The notes under the pieces: model-generated
What the model was told of the DNA's origin: nothing
The model's database searches: none
What the model saw: only the letters and a program-made list of their open reading frames with translations
Translations under genes and position numbers: made by a program
Shown here: in pieces, positions 1-11,564 of the stretch
Position numbering within the stretch: position 1 is the first letter of the stretch
Layout of the letters: every line of letters starts with the position of its first letter
Source: Channallabes apus
Taxonomy: Eukaryota; Chordata; Actinopteri; Siluriformes; Clariidae
Assembly (NCBI GenBank): GCA_030522415.1
Contig: CM060109.1
Location: forward strand, 33,982,892 to 34,046,891
Direction of reading: 5' to 3'
Length of the DNA: 64,000 nt

Positions 1-670
1 CTCCTTCAGGATTTTTTGGTAGACAGTAGAATTCATGGTTCCATCTATCACAGCAAGCCTTCCAGGTCCTGAAGCAGCAAAACAACCCCAGACCATCACA
101 CTACCACCACCATATTTTACTGTTGGTATGATGTTCTTTTTCTGAAATGCTGTTACTTTTACGCCAGATGTAACGGGACACGCATCTTCCAAAAAGTTCA
201 ACTTTTGTCTCGTCGGTCCACAAGGTATTTTCCCAAAAGTCTTGGCAATCATTGAGATGTTTTTTAGCAAAATTGAGACGAGCCTTAATGTTCTTTTTGC
301 TTAAAAGTGGTTTGCGCCTTGGAAATCTGCCATGCAGGCCGTTTTTGCCCAGTCTCTTTCTTATGGTGGAGTCGTGAACACTGACCTTAATTGAGGCAAG
401 TGAGGCCTGCAGTTCTTTAGATGTTGTCCTGGGGTCTTTTGTGGCCTCTCGGATGAGTTGTCTCTGCGCTCTTAGGGTAATTTTGGTCGGCCGGCCACTC
501 CTGGGAAGGTTCACCACTGTTCCATGTTTTTGCCATTTGTGGATAATGGCTCTCACTGTGGTTCGTTGGAGTCCCAAAGCTTTAGAAATGGCTTTATAAC
601 CTTTACCAGACTGATAGATCTCAATTACTTTTGTTCTCATTTGTTCCTGAATTTCTTTGGATCTTGGCAT
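1..670 (-). pseudogene. Tc1-like transposase, N-terminal two thirds, frameshifted and truncated by the window
   Basis: The reading frame starts at 670 with an MPRSKEIQEQ start and runs through the paired-type DNA-binding domain. It contains an N-terminal helix-turn-helix (GYKAISKALGLQRTTVR), a GRP-type linker (SGRPTKIT) and a second helix-turn-helix region, and then enters the catalytic domain with the first Asp in LWTDETKVELFG. Near base 150, two bases are missing compared with the sister copy at 44 kb. This shifts the frame, and the protein ends in an unrelated tail at 101. The rest of the DDE domain is read in another frame and runs off the window. The junction across the linker is intact here, whereas the sister copy is broken there, so each copy carries a different lesion. 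It is probably not a source of active transposase. Confidence 0.9.
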
Positions 671-1049
671 GATGTCTAGCTTTTGAGGTGCTTTTGGTCT
701 ACTTCTCTGTGTCAGGTAGCTCCTATTTAAGTGATTTCTTGATTGAAACAGATGTGGCAGTAATCAGGCCTGGGGGTGACTACAGAAATTGAACTCAGGT
801 GTGATAAACCACAGTTAAGATATTTTTTAACAAGGGGGGCAATCACTTTTTCACACAGGGCCATGTAGATTTGGAGTTTTTTTTCTCCCTTAATAACGTA
901 AACCTTCATTTAAAAACTGCATTTTGTGTTCAATTATGTTATCTTTGACTAATAGTTAACGGTTTTTGATGAGCAGAAACATTTAAGTGTGACAAACATG
1001 CAAAAGAATAAGAAATCAGGAAGGGGGCAAATAGTTTTTCACACCACTG
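1..1049 (-). mobile_element. Tc1-like DNA transposon, cut by the window start (family A)
   Basis: This is the 5' portion of the transposase and the distal inverted repeat of a Tc1/mariner element whose other end lies left of the window. It can be followed base by base against the complete copy at 44277-45896, with only scattered differences, so both copies are recent. The right terminus ends in CACCACTG followed by a TA dinucleotide at 1050-1051, the usual Tc1 target duplication. It sits in a gtf2f2 intron, in the antisense orientation to that gene. Confidence 0.93.
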
Positions 1050-1051
1050 TA

Positions 1052-2445
1052 TATTATTGAAAGAGTACTATGGGCTATTTCAAGAACTAGTAGTTTGCAT
1101 ATTTGGTGAATTTCTATTAAATTAGCACTATAACTATCCGATGAATTGATTTTTAAAATTAATCCAAAGAGCAAGGTTTGAAATAGCTTTTCTTCAATAG
1201 TTTTCTTTCTGTAAGAGTATTTCAGGCACACAGTCAATTCCATAGAGGACTAGACTTATGGAAACATCCCTGGTTGTAGAGGCTGTGTCCAGCTTTTACG
1301 TCAGATGGTAATGTACAGCTGATGTGACCATACACTGATTAACTCATGTTTACAGAAAGCCTTTTAAAACCACTTGTGAAATATAAATGCTTAATGTGGA
1401 GAGGCACTTGAAGCTGTTAAATTAATACTCTCTACATTACATATGCATGTTCTGTATATTAAAGCGTAGGATCCTAAGGTGCCATTCTATGTATTACCCT
1501 AGATTTTAAAACTGGTACAGAGCAATAAGTAACAGCTCACCAGAGCTGCAGTTAATTACAGCTGTTGGGGGGGATGTTAGCGAATCACTGTGTATTGTGA
1601 TAAATTTCACAATGCATGTCATGAATATAAATATTCCTATTAAGTTGAAATGTATTGAACATGGTCAGCTGAAGTGCTTTTCTCAATACTTTCCCTTAAA
1701 ACTGAGTATACTGTGAATAGATGTCACTCTAAATTTAAATGTTTTAAGGGTAATTAATGATAATTATAGTGCACATGCATTATTTGCTGTGCCAAGATTT
1801 TTCTATAAATGGTAACGCTGTTAAATTATTCATAGTTTGCTGAGGTGTTGGTTAAATCACTTGATTGGCAGTTGTTGGAGGAAGGACTTTTACATGAGAC
1901 ATTTGCCATTTGAAACTGCAAATTACAGTTGACCGTCATTGCATAATATGGAGGTGGTGGGTGGCAACAAGAGTTAAGACATTCTAAAGAAAATGTCACA
2001 CAGATGATAAAGATTGCCTCCACCTTTTCCAACTGAGATTGCTCTGATGCCTGCGGTGTTTCACAACAGTGTTTCACAAACCCTCTTCATATTTTCAGTT
2101 CTATATGGTTGACAACCCGCCTTTTCCACAGCATCTACAGTTTGAGCTTGAAACACGAGAGCAATATTCACAGCTAAAAGTGGGTGCCAAAAACAAGCCA
2201 AAGTGAGAAATTGTCTCTCAGATTAATTGCGAGGCATAAATAACCCACTGAAAATGTTATCACAAAGCTCTGTACAGTATGTGCCATATATTGTATAGAA
2301 AGATGTGCCCGCTAAATTAGCTGATGGGAATGATTGGGAAAATGTACCAGATTGCTCTGAAATGCTTGTCTTTGGCAGTCGTATGCAAATTAGCTGAGAC
2401 GTCTGGGGATTCAAGGCATTGGTGCACACAGGTTGGTGTAAGTGG

Positions 2446-2482
<37 letters not shown>

Positions 2483-3648
2483 ATGGCTCAGGATGTTTGG
2501 ATGTTTTGAGCCAAGGCAGAACCGAATGGATGGTAACCTGAGAGGGGGCGGAAGATTGACCTCTAACCTTGCCAACATCTCAGCAGCGGTTTGGCAGCCC
2601 ACAGCCTACACCACCCCCAACTCCATTCAACATGTGAAATACCTTTTGCTACATAACTGGAGGATTGTCAGATATTGTTTCTATGATCATTTTTGTGCAA
2701 CATTAAAGCGCATGAACAGTCAGTCAGGTGTTTTTATTTCCCCAAAATCAAACTGCATGGTCTCTTGTGCTGCTGAACCATGTGTAACTCTGAAGCAAAT
2801 GAATGCTTCAAAATAGTAGTGGGTGTATTTATTAAGTCACTCCAACAAGGACTTCTGCACTCATCAGTCAGTAATTGCTAATAATTGTGTGCAAGACCGT
2901 TGATGGATTTTGTGGGTGAAATTGTGATGCTGTTAAAAGGGTTTCTGTTGGAACAGAGAGCCTTTGAGACCATGACCTTTTGCGGCATTGTTTGATACAT
3001 GAACACTTAGTGTTATCAAATATTAAAACATTTAATCACAAGACTACAGATACAGATACTGTACAGTACTGTAGATAAGGGCTTCACATTAAAAAGAGTA
3101 GAACTTAAACTTAATATAAAGATTTGTGTAGGGTCGGGTGAGCTTGGGGTGCATGTGTGAGTGTTTTCTTGCAATCAGTGAAGGTATACAGGGCTAGCAG
3201 GGGGTTGATGATCAGTCTTACTAAGCGAGCTGAGGAGTAAAAAGGATTTCATACAAAGTTCAGGGAGGCTCGAATTAAGTTTATCACTGTTTTGTCAGAC
3301 CATTATTAATAAAACTGCAAAACATAAGTACTGAGGCATAGAAAGTACCTGCCTGAAACGAAAGATTGCAAATGTCAAGTTGAATTTTGAAAAGGGGTTG
3401 TACGCCAACACTACAATTGAGGGTGCTTGTTTCTAAAAAAAAAAAAAAAAAAAAAACCTACATTGTTCGCTACTTCTCTTCCTAATTTTATCGAGTGGCA
3501 CTATGTATTCATGGTACAAGTAGATGTTAAAAATGCAGAGCTTTCTGGCAAAGTTGATGTTGGAGTTTGTTTATGCAAGTCATAATGTACTTATTGTATG
3601 TTTAACGCATATATTAATGACAAATTATACTTTTGTTCTGCTTCAAAG
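1052..3648. other. gtf2f2 intron, no coding exon seen; candidate regulatory block at 2.1-2.6 kb
   Basis: No exon of the upstream gtf2f2 protein (TFIIF beta N-terminal dimerisation region) was found here, so this should be intron, with earlier exons left of the window. It holds a GA microsatellite at 2451-2478 and an A-run at 3435-3456. The stretch 2100-2620 is low in repeats and contains an octamer-like ATGCAAAT followed by ATTAGCTGA near 2384-2396. I note it only as a possible regulatory block. Confidence 0.5.
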
Positions 3649-6600
3649 ACCAGATTACACTTGAAGGCATGGTGGTACAACGTGCTGAATGCAGACCTGC
3701 AGTCAGTGAGAGCTACATGAAGTTAAAGAAGTGAGGATATCCAGTGGTGTATAGAAAACAAGTACTCATTATCCAGAAATGGAACGTTAACTTGTTAGTA
3801 ACGAGCATATTATTTACAGGCTACAGATCGAGAAATCGATGAAGCCGCTCCGACTGTCTCAGCAACTGGAAAAAGCAATTACCACCAATTACAAACCTGT
3901 GTCTAATCACACGAATAATGTGTGTGTACTTCTGTATTTTTCTTTTTGTTTGTGTTTTACTTTTATACACTTAATTATGTGAGTTCTCTGCCTATAGATG
4001 GAGTATGAGAAGAAAAAGAAAGAGGAAGGGAAGAGAGCCAGGGCTGACAAGCAGAAAGTTCTCGAAATGCTCTTCTCTGCTTTCGAGAAACACCAGTATT
4101 ACAACATTAAAGACTTGGTGGAGATCACTAAGCAACCTGTGGTGAGTCAGTGTTTGTGAGTCCTGAGTCAGACCCATGTGGCCAAATAATATGCTTAAAA
4201 ATAATTATTCTAAACCTGGGGTGTCAGACTCCAGTACCCAGTCAGAGTCATGAAAAGGGAACAGTTTACCTTGAGTAATATACCTGATGTAAATTAAATG
4301 TAATGCAGGAAAAAACAAGGCTCTATATGGCAGTAGCCCTCCATGACATAAAACTGACATTGTGTAATAGTATTGTTTCTTCACATGAATTCCTACAGCT
4401 TTATTTATTCAAAGAAGTGATTAAAGAAGGAATAATTTATAATGTATGTAATCGATGATGAGAAGCTGTGTACATGCATATTCTGTAACTATAGATTTAC
4501 ACCCCACAGGCTTGTAGCTCTGTGCTTTTGCAATCACCGCAGTTCTGTAATGGATGTGAGCCAGTAGTTGGTGAAGCGAGTTTAAAAATGTGTCTTAAAA
4601 TAGTTCTGGGTTTTGTAATGCAGGGCAGTGATTTAATTGGTTTCTGAATGTGACCTCCGGATAAGATGGTTGTTTTGATTGTGTGCATGAGTTCCAAATT
4701 CCTGAATCCATTTTACCCTTCAGGTGCTGGTTTAGTGTGCTTTCTAATTGATAGTCAGTTTGATTTTTGTTTGCAGCTGTAAGTATTAAAGCACACTAAC
4801 CTGCAAGCGCTTCGTTTTGAATGAACAGTAAATATACCTTTTTTAACATATATTCTAATACATTTCATTATTTATTTTAAATACTTCTTTATTCTTATCA
4901 GAGGTGAGGGCCATCTGAAGTCTGCTGGGAGTACAAACTGGATGTGATGCCAATTTATCACAAGGCTGAAACATCCATCCATTCATCCATGTATACCACT
5001 TATCCTGTGTAGGTCATGGGGGTCCTGGAGCATAATCCAGGGAACTTGGGACACTAGGTGGGGTATACACACAGACTATGGGCATTTTGGAAATGACACT
5101 TCATCCATACCACTTGTCTTTGTATTGTGGGAGAAAACCGGAGTACCACTCACACAGACAAGATTCGAACCCCTGACCCTGGAGAGTGAGATGACGGTGC
5201 TAACACCGTGCCACAGCTGGATACATGGTACATTCTAAAATATTGAAGTGGCTTTCCTATTCAGGAGCACCTTAAGTCATATTTGTATTTATGACAAAAA
5301 TGAGTTGAAATTAAGAGGCACTGCGGTAGTCACTGGTGTCGTAATGCAATGCATCATGACTTGAGTATAGCCTGATTCCTCAGGTGGGCTTTGTTCTGAT
5401 CTGTGATTGCATTATCATTGTTAAGGGTTCTTGCCATTCTCAAGTACAACTACCACATAAATATTGTCTCAGTTTCTTTCTGCTTGCGATGTAAATGTCA
5501 TGAAGTTAGATGACTCATATCAATATGACTGAAGTATGACACTAATCAGGAGCAGGGAAAATTTTAAAGTCAAAAGCATGCTACTGACCTCCAGTGGTTG
5601 TTTCTAATTACAACAAATTGCTCTAAATACAATGAAAAGTATACCGTACAGTAGTAAAGCCTAGTTATTTCAAATACATTGGAACCTTGGATTACGAGCA
5701 TAATTCGTTCAGGAAGCGGGCTCATATTCCAAATTTTCTCATAAGAAATAATGGAAACACAAATTATTCGTTTCACAGCCCCAAAAGATAAATACATAAA
5801 AACACACAAAATATTAAGTAAAAATAAAACTAATTAACCTGCACTTTACCTTTAAAAAAAAAAGTTAAAATAAATCTTGACACAAGTTTTTCCATTTGTG
5901 CACGCAGGCACTGTGTGTGTGAGTGCTGTTTTATCGGAAAAATAAACAAGAAAGTTCTTTACTTGATTGAGCGACACACTAACGGAATCACTGCTGTAAA
6001 GTAAAAATAAAACAAATTATCCTGCACTTTACCTTTGAAAAGAATCGTGACATAGCAGTGTTTCTGTGTAGAGCAACACATTTCTGTTTAGAGCAGCACA
6101 TTTTAAAACACATTTTATTTTGTCTATGCGTGTGTACAGTGCACGTGTAAAGCAAAAGCAAGTCTCATTAGAGAGGTTAAAAATCCATTTTCTCACTCTG
6201 CTCAAGGCTCAGCCTGCTCTGTGTGTGTGTGAGGGGAGGGGACGACGACGGTGTAAACCAAGACTTGTTCGTTTTCCAAGTCAAAATTGATTAAAAATCT
6301 ATGCTCGTCTTGCGGAACACTCGCAAACCACGTTACTCGCAATCCAAGGTTCCACTGTATATATTTTTTAAATGTGAAAAAATCATCAATTTAACCCAGA
6401 ACACCCCTGACAAAACATTTACGGAGTATGAAGGAATGAATGAACCGAGTAGCCTCTTGTATCTTAAAAATTTCCATGTTAATTAACGTGGCATTGCTTT
6501 GACTCATAAGCTTCATATCTCACTGGAAATCCTATGACCTCTTTCCTTGTTGCCTGTGAGATCCTAGGCCTCATGTACACTTGTAGTTCAAGAAACAATC

Positions 6601-7220
6601 AGCATAAAAGTCATAGAGTCAAAATCTTAAAATATGCAAGTGATTTTAAAGCATTGAAATTTGTAAAAGATTTCAGGAACATTATACGACGTCTAACTGT
6701 ATCATAACTACAAATTTGTCATCATAGACTTTAGTAGGAATAAGTAAATTGCTTTTTAATGGTTATTACATCTTTTGTTTATAGTTTCAAAAGCAACTTT
6801 GCAGTCAGAGTTTTTATTATTATTGTTTAGTGTTCACATCTCTTTTATTGGTGTTCATGGAGAAACTTGTTGCCATGGTGATGGAAGAACTTTACTCCAG
6901 ACATCACCGGTCCTGCAGGCTTCAATAAACATTTTTGGCAGCTGCAAACCAGCTGTTTTGACAGTTACCTTCTGGGGGGGGGGGGGGCGCGAAGAAGAAG
7001 CTTGTTCTTTAACAAGCATCTTAATTATAGTGCTGTATTTATGGATGGCACATGACTCTTTATCTCTAACCTGTCGAAACATTCCTAGATTTACCTGAAA
7101 GAAATTCTGCGTGAAATTGGAGTTTACAACCCTAGAGGGCCACACAAAAGCACCTGGGAGCTGAAATCAGAATATCGCCACTATCAGGAAGGGGAAAATG
7201 AAGATGAAAAAATGGCATAA
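3649..7220 (+). CDS. gtf2f2: General transcription factor IIF subunit 2 (TFIIF beta, RAP30), last four exons; 5' part outside the window
   Basis: TFIIF beta pairs with TFIIF alpha and brings RNA polymerase II to the promoter. Four exons are visible: 3649-3730, 3820-3919, 3998-4141 and 7089-7220. All have AG acceptors and GT donors, and the phases join cleanly. They encode a segment with VVQRAECRPA, then LRLSQQLEK and TTNYKPV. The C-terminal winged-helix DNA-binding domain follows (KRARADKQKVLEMLFSAFEK, then DLVEITKQPV and YLKEILREIGV) and ends in YRHYQEGENEDEKMA. Each step matches vertebrate RAP30 as I know it. The N-terminal dimerisation region lies left of the window. AATAAA signals at 7250 and 7349 follow the stop codon. 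The long last intron (4142-7088) carries a SINE and a pogo-type MITE. The last two exons lie inside the tandemly duplicated unit, and a broken copy of the third exon is at 11.57 kb. Confidence 0.95.
4976..5215 (-). repeat. tRNA-derived SINE copy, minus strand (unit 1)
   Basis: It reads on the minus strand from a tRNA-like head (a TTAGCACCG box A region and a GGTTCGAATC box B near 5161-5175) to a tail of CATT-type repeats. It is the same family as the full-length copy at 37.1 kb, with internal deletions. A truncated remnant at about 14255-14345 lies at the matching place of unit 2, so the insertion predates the duplication. Confidence 0.75.
5677..6357. mobile_element. Pogo/Tigger-like non-autonomous element (MITE) in the last gtf2f2 intron
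   Basis: The ends are inverted repeats. The left end starts CATTGGAACCTTGGATTACG and the right end reads CGCAATCCAAGGTTCCACTG. A TA dinucleotide lies directly outside each end (5675-5676 and 6358-6359). The 681 bp interior has no transposase reading frame. TIRs starting CAG/CAT with a TA duplication fit the pogo/Tigger branch of Tc1/mariner, an assignment from the ends only. It is missing from the matching place in unit 2, so it inserted after the duplication. Confidence 0.7.
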
Positions 7221-7249
7221 CATTTACGATGACATGGCTGCACAAATGC

Positions 7250-7255
7250 AATAAA
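7250..7255 (+). terminator. gtf2f2: gtf2f2 polyadenylation signal
   Basis: An AATAAA hexamer lies 30 bases after the gtf2f2 stop codon. A T-rich tract and a second AATAAA (7349-7354) follow, so either could be used. Confidence 0.6.
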
Positions 7256-7429
7256 AATACTTTTTTTTTTTTTTTTTCATTTTTGCCAGTTACTTTTGTT
7301 TGGGCAATTGATGTCAAACATTTTTTTGTTGTTCTGAACTAAAATTCCAATAAACGTGTATACTTTTGTAAGCAAAATGTGTATAATTTTTCTTTTAAAG
7401 ATAATGTCCTTGAAAAAATAAGTAATTTC

Positions 7430-7620
7430 CTGTAATGGGTTGTAGATACACTGAACTCTATTCCAGAACGATGGATTGGTCAGGGTAAGGAGGGAAGCGC
7501 ATGAAGCAATGCAGCCATCATGCATAATGGCCACTGCACAAGCCTCTGGAGACAGTGTTGTGCTTCAGTTGGTCAGGTATACTGTAGGCAGCATTATGTG
7601 GCAATAAAATTAATTCAGTT
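7430..7620 (+). mobile_element. Degenerate Tc1 transposase fragment
   Basis: The text around GAAGCAATGCAGCCATCATG and the following block resembles the part of Tc1 transposase between the first catalytic Asp and the GGGSVM motif, with several stops. Similar fragments occur at 9.5 kb and 21.0 kb. Confidence 0.55.
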
Positions 7621-7834
7621 GAGTACATGAATGTGCTGAAAGGTAGGACTGACTCCAGATTTTTATTAGGGTTCCAATATAACAGTTGTATTTGTCTAGC
7701 ACTGTTAACAATGGACATTTGCACAAACAGGATTTACAAAAACATCTTTAAATACAGTATATAGTTTTAGTCTTTGAAGACCATGGATTTGTTTCCATAA
7801 CCATGTTTGTGCTGATTGTGAACGTTTTAATTGC

Positions 7835-8090
7835 CAGTTCTTGGTAGAGTTCATGATGCCATTTATTTTCATATATTTTAATACTGGTGTTTTTCATGCA
7901 GGTACCGTTTATCAGGTAAATCTGCACTCATCAGACCACATGACTTTTTGTTTGTTTGTTTTGCTCCGAAGTCCAATCTTTATGCTCCAAATCAAATTGA
8001 AGCATTTTTCTGATAAGAAAACCTGATCAGTGAGGCTAAAGACTACAGAGCTGTTAAGTCCCAATTCACTGAGAGAATTTTTTTTTCGAC
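7835..8090 (-). mobile_element. Degenerate Tc1 transposase fragment, minus strand
   Basis: Phrases such as AATCTGCACTCATCAGACCA are the reverse of the transposase segment around the WSDE motif that recurs in other Tc1 remnants in this window. No open frame remains. Confidence 0.45.
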
Positions 8091-8205
8091 CACAGCGCTA
8101 TTCCCGATTTTAATAATGCATTGTACACTTCTTAACCTAATTTAAATAGTTTCAGCTATCTCCTTCGTTGTTTTATTTGCTTAATGTATGGCAGCAATTT
8201 GACCA

Positions 8206-8527
8206 TTCATTCATCTTCTATACCGCTTTATCCTGTATTTAGGGTCGCAGAGACCTGGAGCCTATCCCAGGAGACTCTGGGCACGAGGCAGGGTACACCC
8301 TGGACAGTGTGCCAGTCCATCGCAGAGCGCGCACACACACACACACTCATTCACACACTATGGTCAATTTGGGAACGCCAATTAGCCTAATCTGCATGTC
8401 TTTGGACTGTGGTAGGAAACTGGAGAACCCGGAGGAAACCCACCAAGCACGGGGAGAACATGCAAACTCCATGCACACAGAGACGGGAATCGAGCCTGGC
8501 CGGGAATCGAACCCGGACCCTGGAGGT
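8206..8527 (-). repeat. tRNA-derived SINE, 5'-truncated, with 12-bp target duplication
   Basis: Same family as the copy at 37.1 kb, in the opposite direction. It is flanked by the direct repeat GCAATTTGACCA at 8194-8205 and 8528-8539, which defines the insertion precisely. The head is cut before box A, as expected from incomplete reverse transcription. A CA stretch (8331-8345) sits at the position where the family carries its internal CA/GT run. Confidence 0.85.
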
Positions 8528-9167
8528 GCAATTTGACCAGTGTAATGAAAAGATCATTCTGTGGTTTATTAACAACAAAAAGGAAAAAAAAAAAAAAAAA
8601 GATCAGAAAGATCAGGCCGACTCGCTGTTAATGAGACATCAGTATTGTCAACAAATATGCCTATATTATGCATGACCAAAAAAGTTTAATTGATTTTATG
8701 TATTACAACAATAATACTTGGTGAAGTCTCTGTAAATTTTCCAAGATACTCTAAGAAATGGCTTGTTTTCCCAAACAGCTTCTTAAAGTAACTTTTTTTT
8801 TCTTCTTCCAAGTTTCAAGGTTTATCATCTCTTCTGTGATCTTTAGGCTCCTTTTCTCTCCATCCTCCTCCTCCTTACTGTGTGGGTGTTTGGTGTGGTC
8901 AAGGGTTCAATTCTTGGCAGGGTTCCAATTGTTTCATACATGTTATGTTCATTGTCACGACTCTTGTGTTGAAAGTTCTTCTAATAGACCAGTAGTACCA
9001 GGGGGGTAAAAATATGTAAGCATATTTTCACCCAAGAGAAATACACGCAACAACAGTTGCTGGGAACTAAGAGTATATACAGTAAAACATACTTTAAGGC
9101 TGTCAATTTTGGCCCAAAAAAAAACTGAGAAAGTTTAACTATTTATAAATGTTTGAGTGATTGTATA

Positions 9168-9849
9168 CTGTCTCCCAAAAAACGTTGCCATTTCAGAAGC
9201 ATCAAAGTTTGGGGTTGCATGAAGCAAAGAAAACATTTAAATTACTGGAATTTGCTTAAGAACCCTTCAACACATTATTAAAACCTAGAAGAATATTGCA
9301 AAACCGGCAACATTGTGGAAGAAATATGTTTAAAAAATAAATTGAGATCACTCAAACATTTGGTGAAGTTGCATGATAAAACAAATGGAGAGTAAAAACC
9401 ATAGCTATGTTTAATAGTGAAAGTAAAAGCATTTATCTGCACATGATGTGATGAGAACTCACATGACTGGGACTAAATAGCTGTGTGGCCATAAGAAAAA
9501 AAATTGTTAGTGAGACAGATCAGAAAAAAAAGCTTGAATTTGCTAGAGAGCATAAAGATTGGACCTTGGAGCAATGGGAAAGGTCATGTGGTCTGAAGAG
9601 TCCAGACTTACACTTCCAGCATGATGGGTGCGTAAGGGAAGCACATGAAGCAATCCACCCATCATGTATAGTGGCCATTGTACATCACATCTGGGGATGT
9701 TTTTTGTTCCTGATGGAACAGACATTCCAATTTCCAGAACTGAAATTGTGAGAGACTGGAACATGAATCATTTCTCACAAACTGGCCACCACATTGTGTA
9801 CTTTAATCAAAGCTAAACTTAATCTTAGGTTCAACTTTTGTAGCCAGTG
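9168..9849 (+). mobile_element. Decayed Tc1-like element, internally deleted
   Basis: TA dinucleotides flank both ends, and the right end (TAGCCAGTG) looks like a Tc1 terminus. The interior between 9485 and 9751 still reads KKLEFAREHKDWTLEQWE and then HEAIHPSCIVA, a recognisable transposase fragment that lacks the downstream Asp/Glu residues. It is non-functional. Confidence 0.6.
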
Positions 9850-10439
9850 TATATTTAAACAGAAAACATTTGTATTGTTTTAGTAAAAATATATTTTATT
9901 AATCCAGTTTTTCTACTTTAAAGCATCTTTGTAATTTGTTAATGATTCTGGAGTACATTCTATAGATAATATATAAATTGTTGTACCCTTTTGTAAATGT
10001 TTCTAAATGAAAGCAATAATTTATCAGATCAATTACATCAAGTTTACATGGGTGGAAAAGTGCATTTATCTGCAGATACCTTTACATTCTCCTTGGAAAC
10101 GAATTCTGAATAAACCCCACCATGTTTTAAAAGAAATTTAGCTCGTAACTATTTAGCAGACAAACGTCAGAGATGTGATCATCCCAGTCTTGGCCTTCAA
10201 ACATCAAATAAATGCAGAAACAGCAGTTTTCAGTTGGGCTTTTTATTCATATCAGTATCATGTCAAAGTAGAGAAGGAGTGTGATGTACATACTTTTTTT
10301 TTGTTCTCCACATGACAGATGATTCTATATTGGTTTATTTGACAAACCCATCACAAAACCTAACGAAACAAACATAAAACCAAGCCAATTAAAAATAAGG
10401 TTCATAAAATTGCTGATCTTCCTGCTTAAAGACCTGATA

Positions 10440-10505
10440 TGTGCTCAGGTAATACATGCTAAGTTTCACTGGTTAGAACCTCAGCAGGTTAGTCATCCGT
10501 GCACA
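10440..10505 (-). ncRNA. Box C/D snoRNA candidate A, guide matches 18S rRNA (Um172 site)
   Basis: On the minus strand, the stem TGTGC pairs with GCACA. Inside it are a C box with a GATGA core (GGATGA; one base off the ideal UGAUGA), a D' box CTGA, and a D box CTGA. The ten bases upstream of D, skipping one, are GCATGTATTA. They are complementary to TAATACATGC of eukaryotic 18S rRNA. The fifth base upstream of D pairs with the U known as Um172 in human, a site assigned to SNORD45. The distance to the next acceptor (10360) is about 78 bases, typical for intronic C/D snoRNAs. The weak C box is the main doubt. Confidence 0.6.
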
Positions 10506-10889
10506 CATCCTACACTCAGCATTGCTTCCATAAAGCATATTATGCACATATAGTCCATATTATTTGCTTAATAAAAAATGCCTGTGTAGCTCCATTTTCA
10601 TTACTAATCATTCATAAAAATGCATCTGACATTAGCTCTGATATTTTTAATGAGTGATATACCTCAGAAAGGACTAGTTCTTGTTAGCAATCTGTGCAAT
10701 CAGTTCACCTGTGAAGAAAAAAGCAAGAAGTTACCAAAAGCAAAGACTTAATGAAGTGTTACATAGGAAAAATAATGTGTATGTGTTCATGTAATACATG
10801 CATTACACACACACAACAGTAATTTACTCGAATGCTCAAGGTACTTTTTATTGTAAGTGTAAACATTTCCAAAGTGACCAAAAGCTATT

Positions 10890-10966
10890 TCGTTTCTGGG
10901 ATAAAACATGCATGCCCTTTCACTGGATAGAACCTTAGTAAGGAAGAATTATCACTGCACGTGATC
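10890..10966 (-). pseudogene. Broken box C/D snoRNA (copy-1 counterpart of snoRNA B)
   Basis: It aligns with the intact snoRNA at 18262-18336. The flanking GCACGTGATCGTCAG and the middle block CACTGGATAGAACCT are kept. About 35 bases that should hold the D box, the guide and one stem arm are gone, and the C box reads GTGATAA. It cannot form the C/D motif. Confidence 0.6.
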
Positions 10967-11177
10967 GTCAGCACGCACGTTTTTGGCGTCATGTAGATGC
11001 GGTTTAAGATGTATTTTCTGAGGCCCACCAGTTAGCTAAATCATAAGCACATAAAGCGAACGGATATTATACATACCTGCTTTATTTCTACTTATTGTTC
11101 ATGAGCTTTACGATTAGCGTGATTATAACATGCAGCTGGCTGCTCGTGGACCTCGAATGAAGTAGGACGCATGATGA

Positions 11178-11185
11178 TGACGTCA
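11178..11185. promoter_or_regulatory. CRE (TGACGTCA) in the putative promoter of host copy 1
   Basis: A perfect palindromic CREB/ATF site lies about 30-100 bases upstream of the inferred exon 1. At the same place copy 2 reads TGACGCCA (18550-18557), so one copy has gained or lost the perfect site. Confidence 0.5.
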
Positions 11186-11564
11186 ACACAGTTCTTTGGT
11201 TGCCATGTCTTCTTTCTTTCTTTTTTTTAATAACAAACCAATTTAACATATTTTAAGATTACGTTAAAGATATAACGTTTTGGACAACACAATGACGATT
11301 TTATTACAAGGACTCCGACATCCAAGCATGCAACGATGCAAAGCCGTGGAAAAAACAGACTTGTAGTGTCGTGGGTGTTTCACAATTGAGTGGATACACT
11401 GCTACCACTGATCCCTTGAATAAGTGCGCCCTCGTGTGGACAAATTGCTAGCTAGTTATATGGTCCAAATGCGCTCGTTTGATAGGATTAACAAAACAAA
11501 GTGCTTAGTACATCTTTCTTTAAATCTTCCCACATACGTTTCATTGAGAGAAGTAAGGCAAAAA

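Larger units (their letters stand above)
10225..11150 (-). ncRNA. Putative snoRNA host gene, copy 1 (non-coding, spliced, minus strand)
   Basis: I infer a spliced non-coding transcript. The evidence is a set of splice sites conserved with copy 2 and an intronic snoRNA at the usual distance from an acceptor. Exon 1 ends at 11077 (CAG then GTATGT). A middle exon spans 10663-10708 (acceptor CTTCACAG, donor GAG then GTATAT). The last exon starts at 10359 after a TTTGTTTCGTTAG acceptor, and AATAAA is at 10242-10247 on the minus strand. The second exon seen in copy 2 (18146-18191) has been deleted here. Exon 1 has no long frame. A perfect CRE (TGACGTCA) lies at 11178-11185, just upstream. The first-intron snoRNA is broken and the third-intron snoRNA looks intact. 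I do not recognise the host by name. Short coding potential in the middle exon is probably chance. Confidence 0.5.
4010..11462. repeat. Tandem segmental duplication, unit 1
   Basis: Unit 1 can be aligned by eye to unit 2 in several separated blocks that stay in order: the gtf2f2 exon at 4020-4250 with 11565-11840, 4720-4850 with 13785-13905, 5266-5640 with 14410-14745, 8675-8985 with 16006-16330, and 10050-11462 with 17150-18632. The shared right edge is a short tract containing GCCCTCGTGTGG and TTGCTAGCTAGTT (11426-11457 and 18600-18632). The left edge is blurred and falls close to the start of the duplicated exon. Differences are frequent and each unit carries its own insertions, so the duplication is old. 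Confidence 0.85.

Noticed and set aside
2442..2816. 124-codon plus-strand frame beginning with an ER repeat
   Set aside because: The start is the GA microsatellite translated, and the rest has no family signature.
10663..10708. Coding reading of the host-gene middle exon (ELIAQIANKN then stop)
   Set aside because: Copy 2 shows a one-base change of frame in the same exon, and the frame from exon 1 stops at once in exon 2. A non-coding host explains both copies better.
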